Positions 51,826 through 63,858 of a stretch of DNA of 64,000 nucleotides are shown here, one piece after another. The notes under the pieces were generated by a model that searched no databases, was not told where the DNA came from, and saw only the letters and a list, made by a program, of their open reading frames with translations. Every line of letters starts with the position of its first letter. Position 1 is the first letter of the stretch. The translations under genes and the position numbers were made by a program. The stretch comes from Halobacteriales archaeon QS_5_70_17 (GTDB taxonomy: Archaea; Halobacteriota; Halobacteria; Halobacteriales; Haloarculaceae). The DNA lies in NCBI GenBank assembly GCA_003021975.1, contig PXRR01000012.1:5972-69971 (forward strand). The letters run 5' to 3'.

Positions 51826-52875
51826 ATGACGGAGTCCGAGGTGTGCGTCCTCGTCCCGACGCTCGACGAGGCCGAGACGATCGGCGAGGTGATCGACGGC
51901 TTCGGCGAGCAGGGGTTCGAGAACCTGCTGATCGTCGACGGCGGGTCGACGGACGGCACCCGCGAGATCGCGAGCGAGCGCGGCGCGCGCGTGATCGAGC
52001 AGTCCGGCCACGGGAAGGGACAGGCCGTCCGGGAGGCGGTCCGGCGGATCGACGCCCCCTACGTCCTGATGGTCGACGGCGACGCCACCTACGACCCCGC
52101 CGACGCGCCGGCGATGCTCGAACCGCTCGTCGAGGGCCGCGCCGAGCACGTCATCGGGAACCGCTTCGCCGACATGCACGACGGGGCGATGACCCGACTC
52201 AACGCGGTCGGTAACCGGATTATCAACGGCGCGTTCTCGACGATCCACGGCCGGGACTTCGGCGACATCCTCAGCGGCTACCGGGCGTTCACTCGACAGT
52301 CGATCGAGCGGATGGAGCTGGAGTCCAACGGGTTCACCATCGAGACCGAGATGGCCGTCGAGTGCGTGAAACACCGCATCCCGACGGCGGTCGTCCCGGT
52401 CAGCTACCGGCCCCGCCCCGGAGCCTCGGAGACCAACCTCCACCCGATCCGCGACGGCGGCCGGATCATCGTCTCGCTGTACAGCCTCGCGAAGACCAAC
52501 AACCCACTGTTCTACTTCGGCAGCGTCGGGGTCGCGAGCGTGCTCGCGGGCGCGGCGGTCGCGGCGTACGTCGCCTACGAGTACTTCGTCGTCGGTATCA
52601 GCCACGACGCGCTCGCGGTCGTCGGCTCGGCCGGCATCCTGCTGGGCGCCCAGCTACTCATGTTCGCGGTCCTCTCGGACATGATCGTGGCGGTCAACCG
52701 CGAGCAGACCCGGCGGCTCGAAGAACTCAGCGACCGGCTCGCCGCCGCCGGCTCCGCCCGCGACCGGGGTCGCGGCGCGGACGCGCCCGGATCGGCCGGG
52801 GCCGCCGAGGGAAGCGAGAGCGGCCGGGACGCCGACGACGCGCCGGGCCGGGAGCGCGAGGAGCGCGTCCACTAG
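51826..52875 (+). CDS. aglJ: S-layer glycoprotein N-glycosyltransferase AglJ
   Basis: VCVLVPTLDEAETIGEVIDGF, LIVDGGSTDGTREIA, YVLMVDGDATYDP; two C-terminal TMs; co-located with aglB. Confidence 0.9.
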   Translation: MTESEVCVLVPTLDEAETIGEVIDGFGEQGFENLLIVDGGSTDGTREIASERGARVIEQSGHGKGQAVREAVRRIDAPYVLMVDGDATYDPADAPAMLEPLVEGRAEHVIGNRFADMHDGAMTRLNAVGNRIINGAFSTIHGRDFGDILSGYRAFTRQSIERMELESNGFTIETEMAVECVKHRIPTAVVPVSYRPRPGASETNLHPIRDGGRIIVSLYSLAKTNNPLFYFGSVGVASVLAGAAVAAYVAYEYFVVGISHDALAVVGSAGILLGAQLLMFAVLSDMIVAVNREQTRRLEELSDRLAAAGSARDRGRGADAPGSAGAAEGSESGRDADDAPGREREERVH

Positions 52876-53204
52876 AAGGGGACGAACGACCGCAGTCGGC
52901 CGAGCAGGCCCGTCCGGTTGCTCTCCCGGGCCTGCTCGAAGACGGGGTGAAGCGCGTTCAGCAGGTCCTGTTCGTTCTCGAAGTGCTCCGCGTTCGCCCG
53001 GTCGAGGGCCGTCGCCACCGTTATCGTGCTGCCGGAGGCGTTGTAGGGGACCTCCTCGTCCCCGACCGCGGTCCGCACGGCGCCCGCGTCCGCCGGGAAG
53101 TCGATCTCCGCCGAGTCGAGTCTGGCGTCCAGCGCTGCGATCCCGAACGCGACGGTGTCGGGCTCGTCGTCGAGGTCGTCGTCCGCGGGTGGCCGCACGC
53201 TCAT
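52872..53204 (-). CDS. conserved haloarchaeal hypothetical protein
   Basis: MSVRPPADDDLDDEPDTVAFGIAALDARLDSAEIDFPADAGAVRTAVGDEEVPYNASGSTITVATALDRAN... Confidence 0.7.
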   Translation of the reverse strand: MSVRPPADDDLDDEPDTVAFGIAALDARLDSAEIDFPADAGAVRTAVGDEEVPYNASGSTITVATALDRANAEHFENEQDLLNALHPVFEQARESNRTGLLGRLRSFVPF

Positions 53205-53317
53205 TGCCTTCGAGTACGACGGAGCGGTTGAAAAGGCTACGCCTCCACCGACGCCCGCGAGTCCCGGCCGGTCCCGCGTCACAACCCCTTTGCCGGCGCG
53301 CGGCCTCCGGTCGAACG

Positions 53318-53527
53318 ATGACGGAGTACACGACGGTCTCCATCCCGAAGGACCTCGCCGACCGGGTCGAAGAGACGATCGAGGGGACGAGCTTCTCCTC
53401 GACGAGCGACCTCGTCAGGTTCCTCCTGCGGAGCATCGTCATCCAACACCAGAAGGCCGGCGGCCTCAGCGAGGCCGAGTTCGAGGAGATCGCCGACCAG
53501 TTGCACGACCTGGGGTACCTGGAGTAG
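53318..53527 (+). CDS. ribbon-helix-helix (CopG-like) protein
   Basis: MTEYTTVSIPKDLADRVEETIEGTSFSSTSDLVRFLLRSIVIQHQ. Confidence 0.85.
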   Translation: MTEYTTVSIPKDLADRVEETIEGTSFSSTSDLVRFLLRSIVIQHQKAGGLSEAEFEEIADQLHDLGYLE

Positions 53528-53932
53528 CTAGTCGACCCGCTCGACCGGCGGGACCGCCGACAGCACGTCCAGTTCGAGCCGGTCGCCGGTCCGGCCGAAC
53601 GGTACCACCTCCTCCCAGGGCGGCACCGCGAGGAAGACCACCTCGTGGAGGTCGTCGGTCCGCTTGACCGCCAGCCGGCCGTCCGGGTGGGAGACGAACC
53701 GCCCCTGGGTGGGCGGGCTCGCGAGGTCCATCCCGAAGACGGCCTGCACGGAGTTCCCGGCGTCCGGGAGATAGAAGTGGTTGAACACGGGCGCGTCGGG
53801 ATCGACCCCCGCGAGGTCGCCGTCCAGTCGCTCGGCCGGCGTGACCGTGAGTCCGATAGTCACCGAGGACGGCTCCCGGTCGCGGGCGAACCCCAGCAGC
53901 GCCTCGACTAGCCCGCTCGTGATGTAGACCAC
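53528..53932 (-). CDS. conserved haloarchaeal hypothetical protein
   Basis: GTG start VVYITSGLVEALLGFARDREPSSVTIGLTVTPAERL...PVFNHFYLPDAGNSVQAVFGMDL. Confidence 0.7.
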   Translation of the reverse strand: MVYITSGLVEALLGFARDREPSSVTIGLTVTPAERLDGDLAGVDPDAPVFNHFYLPDAGNSVQAVFGMDLASPPTQGRFVSHPDGRLAVKRTDDLHEVVFLAVPPWEEVVPFGRTGDRLELDVLSAVPPVERVD

Positions 53933-54059
53933 GCTGTTCCCAAGGGGCGCCGCGGCAATAAATCGGCGGCCGGCCTCTCCGTGCGGCCCGCGCGGGGACG
54001 GCCGCGGCGCGACCGTCGATCCCGGACCGTCCTCCGCGGCGGCCGCATCGGCCGGCGAC

Positions 54060-54684
54060 TCAGGCGACGAGGTCCCGGATCGCCTCCGCGTAGAGCCGCG
54101 GCGCCCGTCACGCCCTCGCCGTGACCGACGAGGACCCGTTCGGCGGCGCGGTCGCCGAGGTCCCGGGGGGGCGTGAACCGGACCATGGGGTGGACGCCGA
54201 TCTGCTCGCCGCCAGTCAGGAAGTACGGCGCGGTGCCCAGCGACTCCGGGACGACGAGCGTTCCTTCCTCGGGGTGATAGAGGGACGCCTCCCGCCAGAC
54301 GGGGGTGTCGATCAGCTTGTGGACCGCGTAGTCGGTCGATCCGACCGTGTTCCCCAGCGTCTCGACGGGGGCGTCCACCTCGGAGTCGACGCCCCGCATC
54401 CAGGCCGGGCGGTGGACGGCGACGCCGTGGCGGCGAGCGATGGCGCCGGCGTCGCGGGTGTGCCGATCGAGCAGGACGACCGCGCCGGCCACCTCCCCGT
54501 GGTCGGCCAGCAGGTCGTCCAGGCCGTCGGCGTCGACCGGGTCGATCACCCACACGTCGTCGCCGTCGACGAGCGCGTGGCTGGCCCGCTGCATCCGTTC
54601 CTCGGGGTAGGCTATCCAGCCGACCCCGCCGTCGAAGCGGTCGATCTCGCGCAGCGCCGTCGCGCCGGAGCCTTTCATCGGCAT
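54060..54684 (-). pseudogene. metallo-beta-lactamase-fold hydrolase, frameshifted near its 3' end
   Basis: MPMKGSGATALREIDRFDGGVGWIAYPEERMQRASHALVDGDDVWVIDPVDADGL...RVLVGHGEGVTGAA; terminal (AP)RLYAEAIRDLVA* is in the next frame. Confidence 0.7.
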
Positions 54685-54885
54685 ACTCGAACCGAGGGAC
54701 GCGAGGCATAAACCCGCACCGCTCGCTTCGCCCCCCGAGACCGCGCCCCTGTGACGGGTCCGCCGGCGGTCCCCAGGGGGGCCGTCGACCCTCCCTGGGG
54801 TCGACCCGGGACCGTCGGGCGAGGAGGCCGACGCCGGATCCGCTCCGGGGACCGGGTTTTTGTCCGCCGGCCGCGAACGCGTCCC

Positions 54886-55476
54886 ATGCTCACTGCCCTG
54901 GAGTGGCTCGCCCTCGAGGTCAAGTACCTGGACCCGGCCCGGGAGTTCTACGAGACCCATCTCGACCTCCCGGTGGCGCGCGAGGGGGACGCCGAGGTGG
55001 CGTTCGCGGCCGGGGACACCGACCTCGTGCTCCGCCGTCCCGGTCCGGTCCCCCGGGGCGGTCTCCACGTCCACTACGCGCTGTCGACGCCGGCCGACCG
55101 CTACGAGGCGTGGTGGGAGCGCCTGGAGCCCCACTTCGACCTCACCGAACACCGGTTCGGCGACGCCCGGTCGCTGTACTTCTACGACAGCGAGGGCAAC
55201 TGCGTCGAGATCGGTCAGTCGGAGCGCGACGGCGCGGACGTCACCGGCGTCTTCGAGGTCGTCCTCGAGGTGGAGGCGCTGGACCCCGCCGAGGCGTTCT
55301 ACACCGCGCTGGGGCTGGACGTCGTCGACCGCGGGGACGACCGCCGGCGGATCCGGCTGACCGCGGGCGCGTTCGACCTCGAACTCTGGGAGCCCCAACT
55401 CGGGCTGGCGGACGCCCGCGGCGGCGTCCACGCCGACCTCGGGCGACCCCGACGGCCACTACCTCACCTTCCTGTA
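54886..55476 (+). pseudogene. VOC (glyoxalase-like) family protein, frameshifted/internal deletion near the 3' end
   Basis: MLTALEWLALEVKYLDPAREFYETHLDLPVAREGD...FYDSEGNCVEIGQSE...WEPQLGLADARGGVHADL; C-terminal GDPDGHYLTFL* is in another frame. Confidence 0.8.
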
Positions 55477-55526
55477 GCCGGGGCGTTCGGACAGCGTTTT
55501 GGGCACCCGGAGCCGACCTGCCGTCC

Positions 55527-56054
55527 ATGGCCGGCGACGCTACCGACACCGACTGCGACCGCGAGCACGACTACCGGCGCGTCGACGTCGAGGACCTCCC
55601 CGACGCCCCCAACCCGACCCGCCGCAAGAAGGAGGTCGACGAGGCGGTGGGCGCGACGGAGTTCGGGTTCAACCTGCTGGTCGCCGACCCCGGCGAGCGG
55701 CTCCCATGGGGGTACCACCGCCACCCCGACCACGAGGAACTGTTCTACGTCCTCTCGGGGACGGTCCGGTTCGAGACCGCCGACGGCACGGTCGAGGTCG
55801 GCGAGGGGGAGGCCTTTTTCGTCCCCCGGGGCGCGCCCAACCGCGGCGAGGCCGTCGGCGACGAACCTGCACGCGTCGTCGCCGCCGGAGCGCCCAAGGA
55901 CGCCGACCGTGCCGTCGTCGAGGAAGAGTGCCCCGAGTGCGGCGCGGCGACCGACCGCGAGTACGAGGTCGTCGAGGCCGACGGCGAGCGGGCCTACCGG
56001 CTGACCTGCGCGGGGTGCGGCGCCGAGGTCGACGTGCTCACCGCCGGCCCTTAG
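55527..56054 (+). CDS. cupin domain protein with C-terminal zinc ribbon
   Basis: PWGYHRHPDHEELFYVLSGTVRFETADGTVEVGEGEAFFVPRGAPNRG; CPECGA...CAGCGAEV. Confidence 0.92.
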   Translation: MAGDATDTDCDREHDYRRVDVEDLPDAPNPTRRKKEVDEAVGATEFGFNLLVADPGERLPWGYHRHPDHEELFYVLSGTVRFETADGTVEVGEGEAFFVPRGAPNRGEAVGDEPARVVAAGAPKDADRAVVEEECPECGAATDREYEVVEADGERAYRLTCAGCGAEVDVLTAGP

Positions 56055-56341
56055 AGCCGGTCGGTATCGATCTCCACCCCGGGCGGGGAGACCACGAGGA
56101 ACTGCCGGAAGTGAACGAGCTGTCCGCCCATGTCCCGGATCTCGCGGGCGAACCCCGACGCGAGTTCGTTCAGGTCGCCCTCGACGGCGAGCACGAGCAC
56201 CGCTCCGTCCTCGATCAGGTCGATCCACTCCCCGGGGGGCGTGGCGCCGTCGAGCACCCCGAGGACGACCTCGCCGTCGCCGTCTCCCTGCCGGTCGATC
56301 TCTCGCTCGACCGACTGGAGGTCGAGTTCGAACTCGCCCAT
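56051..56341 (-). CDS. small conserved haloarchaeal protein (DUF5779-like)
   Basis: MGEFELDLQSVEREIDRQGDGDGEVVLGVLDGATPPGEWIDLIEDGAVLVLAVEGDLNELASGFAREIRDMGGQLVHFRQFLVVSPPGVEID. Confidence 0.75.
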   Translation of the reverse strand: MGEFELDLQSVEREIDRQGDGDGEVVLGVLDGATPPGEWIDLIEDGAVLVLAVEGDLNELASGFAREIRDMGGQLVHFRQFLVVSPPGVEIDTDRL

Positions 56342-56417
56342 ACGCCTCCCTGCGCGCAGGACCACAAAAATACCCCGCTCGGCGGCCCGCGCGGTCGCCG
56401 CGCCGACTCGCGTCCGC

Positions 56418-58166
56418 TTACTCGCGCTTGACGCCGGGGTTGGTCACGGCGCCGTTGGCCGCCGAGTCGAACGCGAGGCCGTACTTCGCGAGCACGCCGC
56501 CGGCGTAGGCCGGCTCCGGCCGCTCCCAGTCGACCAGCCGGTCGTCGAGGTCGACGCCGTCGACCTCCAGGGTGCGGTCGGGGACGTCGACGCGGACCGT
56601 GTCGCCGTCCTCGAGGCCCGCGAGCGGGCCGCCGACGAACGCCTCGGGGGCGACGTGGCCGATCATCGGGCCGCGGGTCGCCCCGGAGAAGCGCCCGTCG
56701 GTGATCAGCGCCACGTCGTCCTCGTGGCCCTGGCCGACGACGGCGGCGGTCACTCCGAGCATCTCGCGCATGCCGGGGCCGCCGCGGGGCCCCTCGTTGC
56801 GGATGACGATGACGTCGCCGGACTCGATGCCTCCCTCCTGGACGTAGGCCATGGCGTCCTCCTCGTTCTCGAAGACGCGGGCGGGCCCCTCGTGGTGGAG
56901 CGTGTCGTCGCCGGTCACCTTTAGGACGGCGCCGTCGGGCGCGAGGTTGCCCGTGAGGATCTTGATCGCGCCCTCCTCGTGGATCGGGTCGTCCGTCGAG
57001 TAGAGGAAGTCGACGTCGATCTCGTCGTCGGGCGGGATCTCGCCCTCCGCTTCGAGGCGGTCGAGTTCCTCGGCGACGGTGCGACCGGTGACCGTCAGTG
57101 CGTCGCCGTGGAAGTGGCCGGCCTCCAGCAGGCGGCGGATCACGACCGGGACGCCGCCGACCTCGTGGAGGTCGTTCATCACGCGCTCGCCGCCGGGCTG
57201 GAGGTCGGCGATCTTCGGCGTGCGCCGGGAGATCTCGTCGAACTCCTCGATCGAGAGGGCGACCCCCGCCTCGGCGGCCAGCGCCAGCAGGTGAAGCACG
57301 GCGTTGGTCGATCCGCCGACGGCCACCTGCAGCGCGACGGCGTTCTCGAAGGACTCCTTGGTGAGGTAGTCGGAGGGCGAGCGGCCCTCCTCGACGACCT
57401 CGACGGCGAGTTCGCCGGCCCGGCGGGCCTCCGCGTAGCGGGACTCGTCCTCCGCGGGCGGGGAGGCGCTGCCCAGCGGCGCGAACCCGAGCGCCTCGCT
57501 GATCGAGGCCATCGTGTTGGCGGTGAACATCCCGCCGCAGGAGCCCGCGCCGGGGCAGGCGTTGCGCTCGAGGTCGTCGAGTTCGTCCTCGCTCATCTCG
57601 CCCTGGGAGACGGCGCCGACCCCCTCGAAGACGTTCTGGATGGTCACCTCCCGGCCCTCGTGCTCGCCGGGCATGATCGATCCCCCGTAGAGGAACACGG
57701 TCGGGAGGTCCGTCCGGATGGCGGCCATCATCATGCCGGGGAGGTTCTTGTCGCAGCCCGCGACGGTGACGAGGCCGTCCATGCGCTCGCCGAACGCGAC
57801 GAGTTCGACGGAGTCGGCGATCACCTCCCGGGAGATCAGCGAGGCCTTCATCCCCTCGGTGCCCATCGAGATGGCGTCGGAGATGGTGATCGTCCCGAAC
57901 TCGATGGGCATGCCGCCGGCCGCGTCGATCCCCTCGTAGGCCGACTCGGCGACGTCGTCGAGGTGGACGTTGCAGGGCGTGATGTCGGCCGCCGGGTTGG
58001 CGATGCCGACCATCGGCGAGGAGAGGTCCTCGTCGTCGTACCCCATCGCCCGGAACATCGCCCGGTGGGGGGCGCGCTCGGCACCCTCCGTCACCTCCCG
58101 GCTGCGCAGGTTCTCGGGCTTGCCGCCGCTCTCACCGTCCTCCGGCCGCGGCTGCTGCTGGCTCAT
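56418..58166 (-). CDS. ilvD: dihydroxy-acid dehydratase
   Basis: [61 protein letters not shown]. Confidence 0.96.
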   Translation of the reverse strand: MSQQQPRPEDGESGGKPENLRSREVTEGAERAPHRAMFRAMGYDDEDLSSPMVGIANPAADITPCNVHLDDVAESAYEGIDAAGGMPIEFGTITISDAISMGTEGMKASLISREVIADSVELVAFGERMDGLVTVAGCDKNLPGMMMAAIRTDLPTVFLYGGSIMPGEHEGREVTIQNVFEGVGAVSQGEMSEDELDDLERNACPGAGSCGGMFTANTMASISEALGFAPLGSASPPAEDESRYAEARRAGELAVEVVEEGRSPSDYLTKESFENAVALQVAVGGSTNAVLHLLALAAEAGVALSIEEFDEISRRTPKIADLQPGGERVMNDLHEVGGVPVVIRRLLEAGHFHGDALTVTGRTVAEELDRLEAEGEIPPDDEIDVDFLYSTDDPIHEEGAIKILTGNLAPDGAVLKVTGDDTLHHEGPARVFENEEDAMAYVQEGGIESGDVIVIRNEGPRGGPGMREMLGVTAAVVGQGHEDDVALITDGRFSGATRGPMIGHVAPEAFVGGPLAGLEDGDTVRVDVPDRTLEVDGVDLDDRLVDWERPEPAYAGGVLAKYGLAFDSAANGAVTNPGVKRE

Positions 58167-58416
58167 ACTCGATCCATCGACCGCGCGGACTTAACGTCCT
58201 CGGGCGGCGGCGGAGCGCACCGGTCGGCACCGGCGCCTCCGTCGTACCGGTACGCCGCCGAGCGGACTCGCCGGGGCGAGCCGGGTTCGATCCGGTCGGC
58301 GTCGGCGCTTGCCGGGTCGCCGCTCCCCGCCTCGCGTCGCCCGGAGCGAAGCGACGTGGAGGCGGGGGTTGGAACAAAGGGCGTATTAGGCCGCGCAGTC
58401 GGGCGATTCCCTCTGA

Positions 58417-58431
58417 CCGGTTCGAAACCGG
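58417..58431. promoter_or_regulatory. palindrome CCGGTT-CGA-AACCGG upstream of leuA TATA-like element
   Basis: Perfect 6-bp inverted repeat about 28 nt upstream of GTTTATG (58458-58464). Confidence 0.35.
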
Positions 58432-58494
58432 ATAGGTGCGGAATTCGCCAGCAGGGGTAGGTTTATGTGCGTCGTGTTGCTTGGGACGGATACA

Positions 58495-58555
58495 ATGTCC
58501 CACGACACCGAGGGCGCGTCGGCTTCGCCGGCGGGTCGAGTTCTCCCAGGGCACG

Positions 58556-58566
<11 letters not shown>
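58495..58566 (+). CDS. leuA upstream ORF / putative leader peptide (23 aa)
   Basis: ATG 58495 to TAA 58564-58566: MSHDTEGASASPAGRVLPGHVEY*, about 33 nt after a TATA-like element; overlaps, out of frame, the candidate LeuA start (TTG 58556). Confidence 0.4.
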
Positions 58567-59722
<1,156 letters not shown>

Positions 59723-59875
59723 TGTCGACGCCCGCGGTTCGCCCCGACCGACAGCACCAGCGCAAGCGCCGGCACCGCCGCCGTCGGCCGGGCGACCGTC
59801 CGCGGGGGCGAGAGCGGGGTGCCGAAACTTGCCCGACGAGTAACCCTTATAACCGCGGGCGCGAACGGACTGGCA

Positions 59876-59947
59876 ATGACGCTCCCGACCCCGCTCGCAC
59901 GCGGCGCGCGGACGACGAGCGTCGCGTCCGTTATCGTAGGGGCCTAG
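59876..59947 (+). CDS. ilvB leader peptide candidate (23 aa)
   Basis: MTLPTPLARGARTTSVASVIVGA*; ATG lies about 26 nt after CTTATAAC, consistent with a leaderless transcript; Val/Ile codons near the stop. Confidence 0.5.
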   Translation: MTLPTPLARGARTTSVASVIVGA

Positions 59948-59954
59948 CCCCTAC
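59936..59954 (+). promoter_or_regulatory. attenuator-like hairpin spanning the ilvB leader stop codon
   Basis: GTAGGGGC-CTA-GCCCCTAC, perfect 8-bp stem; leader TAG at 59945-59947 lies in the loop and the first base of the 3' arm. Confidence 0.5.
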
Positions 59955-60014
59955 TCCACTCTCCTCACCGCCGGCCGACGCATCGCGGTCCGACCCACCA
60001 GCGACTACCAGACA

Positions 60015-61775
60015 ATGAGCGAGCCCGCAAGTCCAACGTATCCAGACGAAGACGAAGCCACCGAGGAAGCAGCATCGAGCGACCGATCGACCGAGAGCCA
60101 GCCGACCACCGGCGCGGAGGCGACCGTCGCGGCCCTGGAGGCCGCCGGCGTGGAGCACGTCTTCGGCGTCCAGGGCGGGGCGATCATGCCCGTCTACGAC
60201 GCCCTCTACGACTCGGACGTGACCCACGTCACGATGGCCCACGAGCAGGGCGCGGCCCACGCCGCCGACGCCTACGGGCAGGTCACCGGCGAGCCCGGGG
60301 TCTGCATGGCCACGTCGGGGCCGGGGGCGACGAACCTCGTCACCGGCATCGCCGACGCCAACATGGACTCCGATCCGCTGGTGGCGCTGACCGGGCAGGT
60401 GCCGACCGACTTCGTCGGCAACGACGCCTTCCAGGAGACCGACACCATCGGCATCACCCGCCCGATCACGAAGACCAACTACTTCGCCAGCGACTCCGAC
60501 ACGGTCGGTGACACCGTCAGCGAGGCGTTCTCGCTGGCGCGCACCGGACGCCAGGGGCCGACGCTGGTCGACCTCCCGAAGGACGTCTCCAACGGCGAAA
60601 CCGACGCCGGCGTCGCCGAACCCGACGAGGAGGAAGCGCCGCCCGCCGCCGAACCGGCCGCCGTCGAGGTGGCCGCCGAGGCCGTCGCGGAGGCCGAGCG
60701 GCCGCTGATCCTCTCGGGCGGCGGCGTGACGAAAGGCGAGGCCAGCGAGGAGGTCCGGGCGTTCGCCACGGAGTACGGCATCCCCGTCGCCACCACGATG
60801 CCCGGCATCGGGACCTTCCCCGAGGACCACGAGCTCTGTCTCTCGTGGGCGGGCATGCACGGGACGGGCTACGCCAACATGGCCATCTCGCACACCGACT
60901 GCCTGATCGCGGTCGGGACCCGCTTCGACGACCGGCTGACCGGCGGCGTCGAGACCTTCGCGCCGGGCGCGAAGGTCGTCCACGTCGACATCGACCCGGC
61001 CGAGATCAGCAAGAACGTCCACGCCGACTACCCGCTGATCGGCGACGCGGCGACGGTGCTCGAACAGCTCGACGAGGCCATGCCCGCGGCGCCCGACGCC
61101 GAGGCCTGGCGCGGGCGCTGTCAGGACTGGAAACGGGAGTACCCGCTGACCTACGATACGCCGGACGACGAGCCGCTGAAGCCCCAGTTCGTCGTCGAGG
61201 CGCTCGACGAGATGACCGACGACGACGCCATCGTCACGACCGGGGTCGGGCAACACCAGATGTGGGCCGCGCAGTTCTGGACCTACACGGAGCCCCGCAC
61301 GTACGTCTCCTCGCACGGCCTCGGGACGATGGGCTACGGGCTGCCCGCCGCGATCGGCGCGAAGGTCGCCGCTCCCGACCGCGAGGTGGTCTGCTTCGAC
61401 GGCGACGGCAGCTTCCTGATGACGATGCAGGGGCTGTCGGTCGCGGTCCGCGACAGCCTCGACATCACGGTCGTCGTGCTCAACAACCGGGCGATCGGTA
61501 TGGTCCGGCAGTGGCAGGACGCCTTCTTCGAGGGCCGGCGGATGGCCTCGGAGTACCCCTGGATCCCGGACTTCGAGACGCTCGCGGAGGCGTTCGGCGC
61601 CCGCGGGTTCACGCTCCGGGAGTACGACGACGTCGCCAACGTCCTGGAGGAGGCCATGGAGTACGACGGTCCCAGCGTCGTCGACGCGCACATCGACCCC
61701 GCGGAGAACGTCTACCCGATGGTTCCCAGCGGCGGCGACAACGCGCGGTTCGCCCTCTCGGAGGACCAGCTATGA
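60015..61775 (+). CDS. ilvB: acetolactate synthase large subunit
   Basis: TPP-enzyme motifs: GVEHVFGVQGGAIMPVYDAL, MATSGPGATNLVTGIADA, GLGTMGYGLPAAIGAKVA, VCFDGDGSFLMTMQ. Confidence 0.96.
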   Translation: MSEPASPTYPDEDEATEEAASSDRSTESQPTTGAEATVAALEAAGVEHVFGVQGGAIMPVYDALYDSDVTHVTMAHEQGAAHAADAYGQVTGEPGVCMATSGPGATNLVTGIADANMDSDPLVALTGQVPTDFVGNDAFQETDTIGITRPITKTNYFASDSDTVGDTVSEAFSLARTGRQGPTLVDLPKDVSNGETDAGVAEPDEEEAPPAAEPAAVEVAAEAVAEAERPLILSGGGVTKGEASEEVRAFATEYGIPVATTMPGIGTFPEDHELCLSWAGMHGTGYANMAISHTDCLIAVGTRFDDRLTGGVETFAPGAKVVHVDIDPAEISKNVHADYPLIGDAATVLEQLDEAMPAAPDAEAWRGRCQDWKREYPLTYDTPDDEPLKPQFVVEALDEMTDDDAIVTTGVGQHQMWAAQFWTYTEPRTYVSSHGLGTMGYGLPAAIGAKVAAPDREVVCFDGDGSFLMTMQGLSVAVRDSLDITVVVLNNRAIGMVRQWQDAFFEGRRMASEYPWIPDFETLAEAFGARGFTLREYDDVANVLEEAMEYDGPSVVDAHIDPAENVYPMVPSGGDNARFALSEDQL

Positions 61776-62432
61776 GCCAGGGGAGCGAGGGCCCCGCGCC
61801 CGTCGGCCCCGGCCCCGACCAGCGGGAGATGCCGGCCGGTCGGCGGTCCAGCCAGGGGATCCGCGTCGACCCCCAGGTCGAGGCGACCCACGAGTCCCGC
61901 CGGACGGTGCTGTCGGCGCTGGTCTACCACGAACCGGGCGTGCTCGCGGAGGTCTCGGGGCTGGTGAGCCGCCGGCAGTTCAACATCGAGTCGCTGACGG
62001 TCGGCTCGACGACCAACCCCGAGACGGCCCGGATCACGCTCGTCATCGAGGAGCCCGAACCCGGCGTCCGGCAGGTCGAGCGCCAGCTCGAGAAGCTCCA
62101 GCCGGTCATCTCGGTGCGGGAACTCGGCGACGACGCGGTCCGGCGGGAACTGGTCGTGCTGAAGGTCCACGGCGACAACCCCGACGAGGTCAACGCCATC
62201 ACCCGGATGTACGACGGGACGACCCTCGACGCCGGCCCCCGGACGATCACCGTTCAGATCACCGGCGACGAGCAGAAGATCGACGACGCCATCGACGCGT
62301 TCCGGCAGTTCGACATCCGGGAGCTCGCCCGGACGGGCCAGACGGCGCTGTCGCGGGGCGACGAGTGGACGACAGACGCGGAGGAGGAGCGCTACGAACA
62401 GATGCGACAGGAGCAGGCAGCTACCGACGACG

Positions 62433-62440
<8 letters not shown>
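61772..62440 (+). CDS. ilvN: acetolactate synthase small subunit
   Basis: ACT domain [53 protein letters not shown] overlap with ilvB. Confidence 0.95.
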
Positions 62441-63485
<1,045 letters not shown>

Positions 63486-63486
63486 C

Positions 63487-63858
63487 ATGACAGACACGAA
63501 CGACCCCGACCCCGAAGCCCCGGCGCGACACGAATCGACGGCAGCCGACGAGCAGGAGCGGTATCGCCCGACCCTGGCCGACCTGAGCCACAGCAACCCC
63601 CGGACCGGCGAGCGGTTCGGCGAGGCCATGGTCTACCGCCGCGGGCCCGCGGTGGCCGCCGACGGCGGCGCGGCCGGGGCCACACCCGAAGACGGCGAGC
63701 CGGAACCGGCTGCGGACGCCGAGAGCGAGCCCGAAACCGAGAGCGACGCCGGGACCTCGCGGGACCTCCGCGACGTCGACCACACTCCGCCCCGCGACGC
63801 CGAGGGCGCGAACCGCGTCCACGAGCGCGGCGGCGAGGGGCGCACGGAGAACGTATGA
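63487..63858 (+). CDS. hypothetical acidic protein between ilvC and leuC
   Basis: [53 protein letters not shown]...; ATGA overlap with leuC. Confidence 0.7.
   Translation: MTDTNDPDPEAPARHESTAADEQERYRPTLADLSHSNPRTGERFGEAMVYRRGPAVAADGGAAGATPEDGEPEPAADAESEPETESDAGTSRDLRDVDHTPPRDAEGANRVHERGGEGRTENV

Noticed and set aside
46665-52875. N-glycosylation genes as a novel system
   Set aside because: aglB, aglG-like and aglJ belong to the known haloarchaeal Agl pathway; only the regulator/CGC-ORF arrangement was kept as a finding.
58436-58555. N-terminal extension of LeuA (MRNSPAGVGLCASCCLGRIQCPTTPRARRLRRR)
   Set aside because: Starts upstream of the likely promoter and is Arg/Cys-rich, unlike haloarchaeal coding sequence; more likely non-coding in this frame.
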